The position numbers and the translations under genes were made by a program. Shown here piece by piece: positions 60,070 through 64,000 of a stretch of DNA of 64,000 nucleotides (position 1 is the stretch's first letter; every line of letters begins with the position of its first letter). The stretch lies in NCBI GenBank assembly GCA_001931875.2, contig MSJH02000666.1:297743-361742 (forward strand), written 5' to 3'. The stretch is from Byssochlamys sp. IMV 00236. Taxonomy: Eukaryota > Ascomycota > Eurotiomycetes > Eurotiales > Thermoascaceae. Under the pieces are notes generated by a model. That model was not told the origin of the DNA and searched no databases. It saw nothing but the letters and a program-made list of their open reading frames with translations.

Positions 60070-61099
60070 CTACTTACAATCCTCACACTCTTCCCTATCA
60101 TTCTTATTCCCCGCAGAACCACATCTCTGAATCGTCTCTGCCGGAGCCCCCATCCCAGGCTTCGTATCAGTGTTCTCTGCCACTGTCCTAGAGGCCGGCG
60201 ATGGCGCTATGGCACCCGTAGGCGCAGGCCCGGTACTACTTGATACGGGACCCGTCACATTCGGCGCAACCGCAGTATCTCTCGCTTTGATCTCTTTTCC
60301 CAGAGCGCGGTCAACGTGGCCTAGGTCCCGGGAGGGATCGACGACGTTGCGCACGAGGGATTTCAAATTCTTGACTTCTAGGATGAAGGTTAGCGTTATC
60401 CTAACTTGGACATGTGTATAGTGTGCTTTTAAGCAAATACGAACCAGGGAATCCACCCATGGATTTTCGATCCCATAGAAGCGTTTCCTTTAGTGAGGGA
60501 TCATCTCCGGACTTGTGCTGGATCGTCACGGTGAAAACGCCGCCGGTTGTTGGGACCAAGGCTACTTCGCCTAGTGAGGTGTTGAAAGTCGAGAGAAGCT
60601 CTTGTCCAAACTGTATTAAGTCAGATATTGATGGTCTAGTATACGGGAAGGCCGTTCAAAAGAATCACGAAGGACTTTGGTTCCGGAAGTGGACGGCCAT
60701 CTTTCTTGAAAGGCTGAAGACGATAGTGTATGGAAAACAGAAAGATGCAAGGCAGATGGAAAGAATGCAAAATATATGATAGTGCGATAATAGAAGAAAC
60801 GCCCAAACGGCCAGACTGGAATGAATCATCACAATAAAAAGCCGAATAATAAAATACCACTGCGGAGAAACGAGAGAGTACCTGTTCAACATGTAGAAAA
60901 AGAGCACAGACAGCTTCAAGCAGAAAGAATCACTTACATATGCCGCCCGCAGCATCCATTTACACTGCGTGCAGTACTTGATCGTGATTCGAGGCAGGTA
61001 GACCTGCGTGGAGACGCCACCGTCGACGTTTGGATCCTGCGCGGACGGGTCAGGCTCTGTCGGGTCCTTCTGTTCAATGGGAGGCATTGGTTCTGTCAT
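60070..61099 (-). CDS. SelW/Rdx-family redox protein (Cys form)
   Basis: Thioredoxin-like Rdx-domain protein related to selenoprotein W/T/H. Exons: 61099-60938, 60610-60445, 60377-60070, giving 211 aa. A Pro/Asp-rich start is followed by the domain: PRITIKYCTQCKWMLRAAY (redox pair Cys43 and Cys46, with Cys where animals have Sec), FGQELLSTFN, LGEVALVPTTGGVFTV, LLWDRKSMGGFPEVKNLK and VDPSRDLGHVD. These residues fit the family fully. The C-terminal 90 residues are Ala/Pro/Thr-rich and end with a Cys cluster (CGSAGNKNDREECEDCK). Intron 1 (60611-60937, 327 nt) is far longer than others in the window; intron 2 is 67 nt. The biochemical role of fungal members is not established. Confidence 0.9.
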
Positions 61100-61794
61100 C
61101 TTGACAATGAATGCTGGGAAGATTCTGCGTGGAATGCTCTGTTCAGTAGGTCGTGGTTGTTATTGTGAGCAGGGTTATCGTGACTGCGGGTAGATGTTGG
61201 ATGATGTAAGTAAGTGGGTTGGTTCGGTTTCGCCTTGCTGGATGGAGTGCAGACATGCGTCTCATGTGGTTTCATATATCGTAGATTATGTTCCCTCTAT
61301 TCCAAAGCACTTTTCCAAGTGAATCCTAGCAGGGACAGCTAGCTAATAGCTCGGCCTCTTTTTCATGCACCTAAGTAAGTACTCAGAGCACCGTGGGCCT
61401 ATCTATAGAAAATAATGCATGTTAAGTGACAAACTCATCTACAAACAAGTGACAGATTGATGTACAATATTCATCTGACCTATATTTTGAGTACTCTCTA
61501 TCTATATACAGTACATGCGGTCAATTATCCTATGCCCCTCAGTTAGTTATCCATGAGAGTAAGTCTTTGTTCGTGAGAAACCTTGGCGCTATCACGGGTG
61601 TCATCCCACCCGGACCATCCCATCCCACTCGGAGCTTTACTGACTTGGTAGTAATTATTTAACCCTCCTCGTACAGACGGAAGATATGGCACTACCGAGT
61701 CACTTTATGAATCTTTTATTTGTATATTTATTTTATTTTCTCTCTCCGTGATTTTATCTTCGACTGCATCACTACTCAACTGGAGTGAACTATT
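61100..61794. promoter_or_regulatory. Divergent promoter region, Rdx / transcription factor
   Basis: 695 bp between divergent start codons, AT-rich in the right half. No ORF or RNA gene seen. Confidence 0.5.
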
Positions 61795-63609
61795 ATGCCT
61801 ACCAAGCCAACAGAAAACGAGAACATCCGCCGGTTCACGTGTCAGCATCCAGGATGCGGCGCTACATACCGTCGAAAAGAGCACCTGGCGCGTCATGCGA
61901 TTCGACACTCGCAGAGGGGAATATTCACATGCAATCTATGCCGGGCTAGTTTCGATAGGAGGTGAGTTATTTTGGTTGTTTTAGTATGAAGACGTAAATT
62001 GTCAGAAAACGAAACAGATATTAGAAGAATTGTGGGAGAACTGTATATTCAAGTGTATATAATTCTATATATAGACTTGAGAATTTCTGGATCCAATTTC
62101 TATCATTATTAATGTCCCAACAAAAACTGACAGAAATCTCCAGTGACACCCTACAACGACATAAGAAAGTCCATAATAAGGACAACCAGCCAAATCCGGC
62201 GCGAGTGCTTAAAGCCTGCAATCGCTGCCGCATCCAAAAGTCTAGGTGCGATGGGCAGCTCCCTTGCTCTATCTGCCAAAAGAGAGGTGTTGTCTGTTCA
62301 TTCGACAGGGCGAGTCCAAGGTCGAAGAGGCAACATCGGCAGACAGTCAGCGCCTCAGATGCGGAGATCGTTTCGGATTCTGTTATCCCTCAGGACCATA
62401 ATAAGGGACTTATCGATCTTCCTCCTCCTTCTCAGCAGTCATTCCTGGGCGGAAGAAATGATCAGGAACTGTCACCGGTAGCTTCAGACGTTCCAAATCA
62501 TAGAAGAAGAAGCGAATCTCCTCCCCCTTCCAACTCTACGATATCAGCCAAAATGCAACTAGTACAACACGAAGAGCAACTACAGCGAGAAGGACTGCAG
62601 TTGGCACCGGCTGATTCCACCGTTCCATGGCAGACATGGCCAGGGAATATGTTTTCCTCCTCTCATTACTCTCTCGATTATCCAGCTGGTCTGGATGATG
62701 ACGATTATACTACCCAGCCCATCGATACCGCGTACTACGTCCGCCTTTACTTTCTGCACTTCAACCCCCAGTGGCCTTTTATACATGAAGCGTCCTTCCG
62801 ATACCAGGAAGAGCCGACTGTGCTCGTGTTGGCGCTCGTGATGGTCGGCTTATGGATTACCGGCGAAGCCAAAGCGCGACGTCAGGCGTGGAAGATCCAT
62901 GATCGCCTACATACTCTTATAAAGGAGCAAATGGTGAGTTTTGAGTTCGACTGCACAGCATATATCCTCGCACTTGACAACTCAGAAGTGGCACAAAGGC
63001 TGAGGACTTTTAAACCAGACAAGCTGGCACACCCCGCAGCCAGAGCAGCAAGATATCTCCCAATGGCCCATGGCAACATACCAATCGATCCTCCTCTACA
63101 TTATCTTCGCTCTGATCGCCGGCCCACCCCCCAGAGAGGAAGACAGCACCGAAGCGCTTCTCGACCGCGTACGATCGATTCTAACCTCTCTAATCGAAAC
63201 CTGTCTTGTTCAGGGCCTATTCTTCTATCCATCCATGCTCGCCCGCGGCTGTCCGGATGATCCCATCGTCTACGCCTGGGCCCGGACGGAAGAGGCCAAA
63301 CGTTTCTCTTTGACCTTGTTCAAAGTAAGCAATCTCTTCTCTGGCGTTACGGGCGATGAGGCCCGGTTATCAGTCTCTGATCTCCGATTTCCCCTCCCTG
63401 ATAACGGTTTCCTGTGGGGTCCTCGTCCGAGTATTCATGATTGGTGGCGTCGACGGGACATGCGGTTGAAGAATCCTGCAGAGACTGAGAATCGATGGAT
63501 TAGTGATATCTTCGAGGAAGCTAGAGCACAAGGGGGGAAGGTGGGAGAGAGACGCGCGTGGTTGCGGATGGGTTGTTGGTTGGGATTCATGGCGGGGGTT
63601 GAGCCTTGA
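61795..63609 (+). CDS. Transcription factor, two C2H2 fingers + Zn2Cys6
   Basis: Nuclear DNA-binding regulator. Exons: 61795-61961, 62144-62933, 63049-63609, giving 505 aa. Finger 1 is C16-x4-C21-x12-H34-x3-H38 and finger 2 is C46-x2-C49-x12-H62-x3-H66. A linker leads to a perfect Zn2Cys6 cluster at C81, C84, C91, C97, C100 and C107 (CNRCRIQKSRCDGQ). After a Ser/Pro/Gln-rich region, a fungal-specific TF domain follows from about 215 (YYVRLYFLHFNPQWPFIHEA; QWPMATYQSILLYIIFAL). The first intron (182 nt) interrupts finger 2. The protein is shorter than many relatives, which run to 600-900 aa, but ends in conserved-looking WLRMGCWLGFMAG. Target genes unknown; no biosynthetic cluster is adjacent in this window. 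Confidence 0.92.
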
Positions 63610-64000
63610 TAGGAGATCAAGAGTGGCTAGGATAATGAAATCGTAACGACCCCTACATAAAAGGATAAGAGGACAGCATTTTAGTTCTTAACTATACCTG
63701 TCAAAAAGCTAATAAATCAAACCTATAAGAAACCATCAACACCTCATATAAGTATAATAAGCCTCTTTCCAATCCCCTCTAAAACAAACCCAACATTCCC
63801 TCATGATACTATACTATAGATAATATCCAAACAAAATAATCCTAGTTATTATCAATTAATTAATAATAAATCATACCTAACACCCACAAAACCCGCCCCC
63901 TTTCCTTTCCTTTCCTTTCTCCTTTTCGCACCGCACCCATAACTTCATGGTAGATTCGAAACACACCCAGCACGCGCTTGCCCCCAATGACGCAAGGGAT
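63610..64000. other. Intergenic, right edge of window
   Basis: About 390 bp of AT-rich sequence after the transcription-factor stop. It has AATAAA at 63711-63716 as a possible poly(A) signal and CTTTCC repeats near 63900-63917. No gene seen. Confidence 0.55.

Noticed and set aside
1..64000. tRNA, rRNA, transposon, CRISPR and biosynthetic cluster signatures
   Set aside because: Looked for B-box-like GGTTCGANNCC with cloverleaf partners, terminal repeats, transposase motifs and PKS/NRPS motifs; none was convincing.

Overview
This window is nuclear DNA of a filamentous ascomycete, most likely a Eurotiomycete close to Aspergillus. The genes are split by many short introns (mostly 57-120 nt, GT-AG with a few GC-AG). 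The proteins read as typical Aspergillus-type orthologues: SntB/Snt2, Vps8, Kre33/NAT10, a class I cAMP phosphodiesterase, a CAP10 protein and a mixed C2H2/Zn2Cys6 regulator. Intergenic spaces are long and rich in simple repeats. I see no transposon, tRNA, rRNA, CRISPR array or biosynthetic gene cluster. The species cannot be fixed from the sequence alone. Function is assigned by recognising motifs and families in conceptual translations; no database search was run. Exon borders were placed by hand from splice sites and reading-frame continuity.

Layout, left to right. 1-2168 (-): 5' two thirds or more of DNA topoisomerase I, running off the left edge. 2927-4178 (+): mitochondrial ATP synthase gamma subunit, divergent from TOP1. 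5112-6652 (+): J-domain protein with an acidic middle and a Cys-pair C-terminus. 7146-9739 (-): MFS sugar transporter in 15 exons with candidate regulator sites upstream. 11084-12613 (-): intronless F-box protein. 12985-14499 (+): ER thioredoxin/PDI protein ending HDEL, with an 8-nt microexon. 14852-18154 (-): Kre33/NAT10 RNA cytidine acetyltransferase. 19853-23165 (+): polytopic membrane protein joined to a GT90/CAP10 domain. 24288-25654 (-): secreted GH16 glucanase with a sequon-repeat and His-rich tail. 25655-29856: a 4.2-kb stretch without a supportable gene. 29857-34750 (-): Vps8. 36080-37109 (+): secreted PLC-like phosphodiesterase. 37662-41005 (-): HELQ/Mus308-type DNA helicase. 45027-50298 (+): SntB chromatin reader, with a 20-N assembly gap in its intron. 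51715-52926 (+): second F-box protein. 55701-58969 (+): 3',5'-cyclic-nucleotide phosphodiesterase. 60070-61099 (-): selenoprotein-W-like Rdx protein with Cys instead of Sec. 61795-63609 (+): C2H2 + Zn2Cys6 transcription factor.

Most of this is conserved housekeeping: topology and repair (TOP1, HELQ), energy (ATP3), translation-related RNA modification (KRE33), ER folding (PDI), endosome trafficking (VPS8), chromatin (SNTB) and cAMP signalling (PDE). It is interspersed with accessory genes for sugar uptake, glycan synthesis and glucan cleavage. I found no operon-like or cluster-like collaboration between neighbours. The oddest points are gene-structure features (an 8-nt exon, an 11-nt exon, two GC-AG introns, a possibly retained terminal intron), the five-fold sequon octapeptide in the GH16 protein, the CAP10 membrane fusion, and CCGGTT/SYGGRG motif groups before the sugar transporter. 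I do not see a convincing undescribed multi-gene system.
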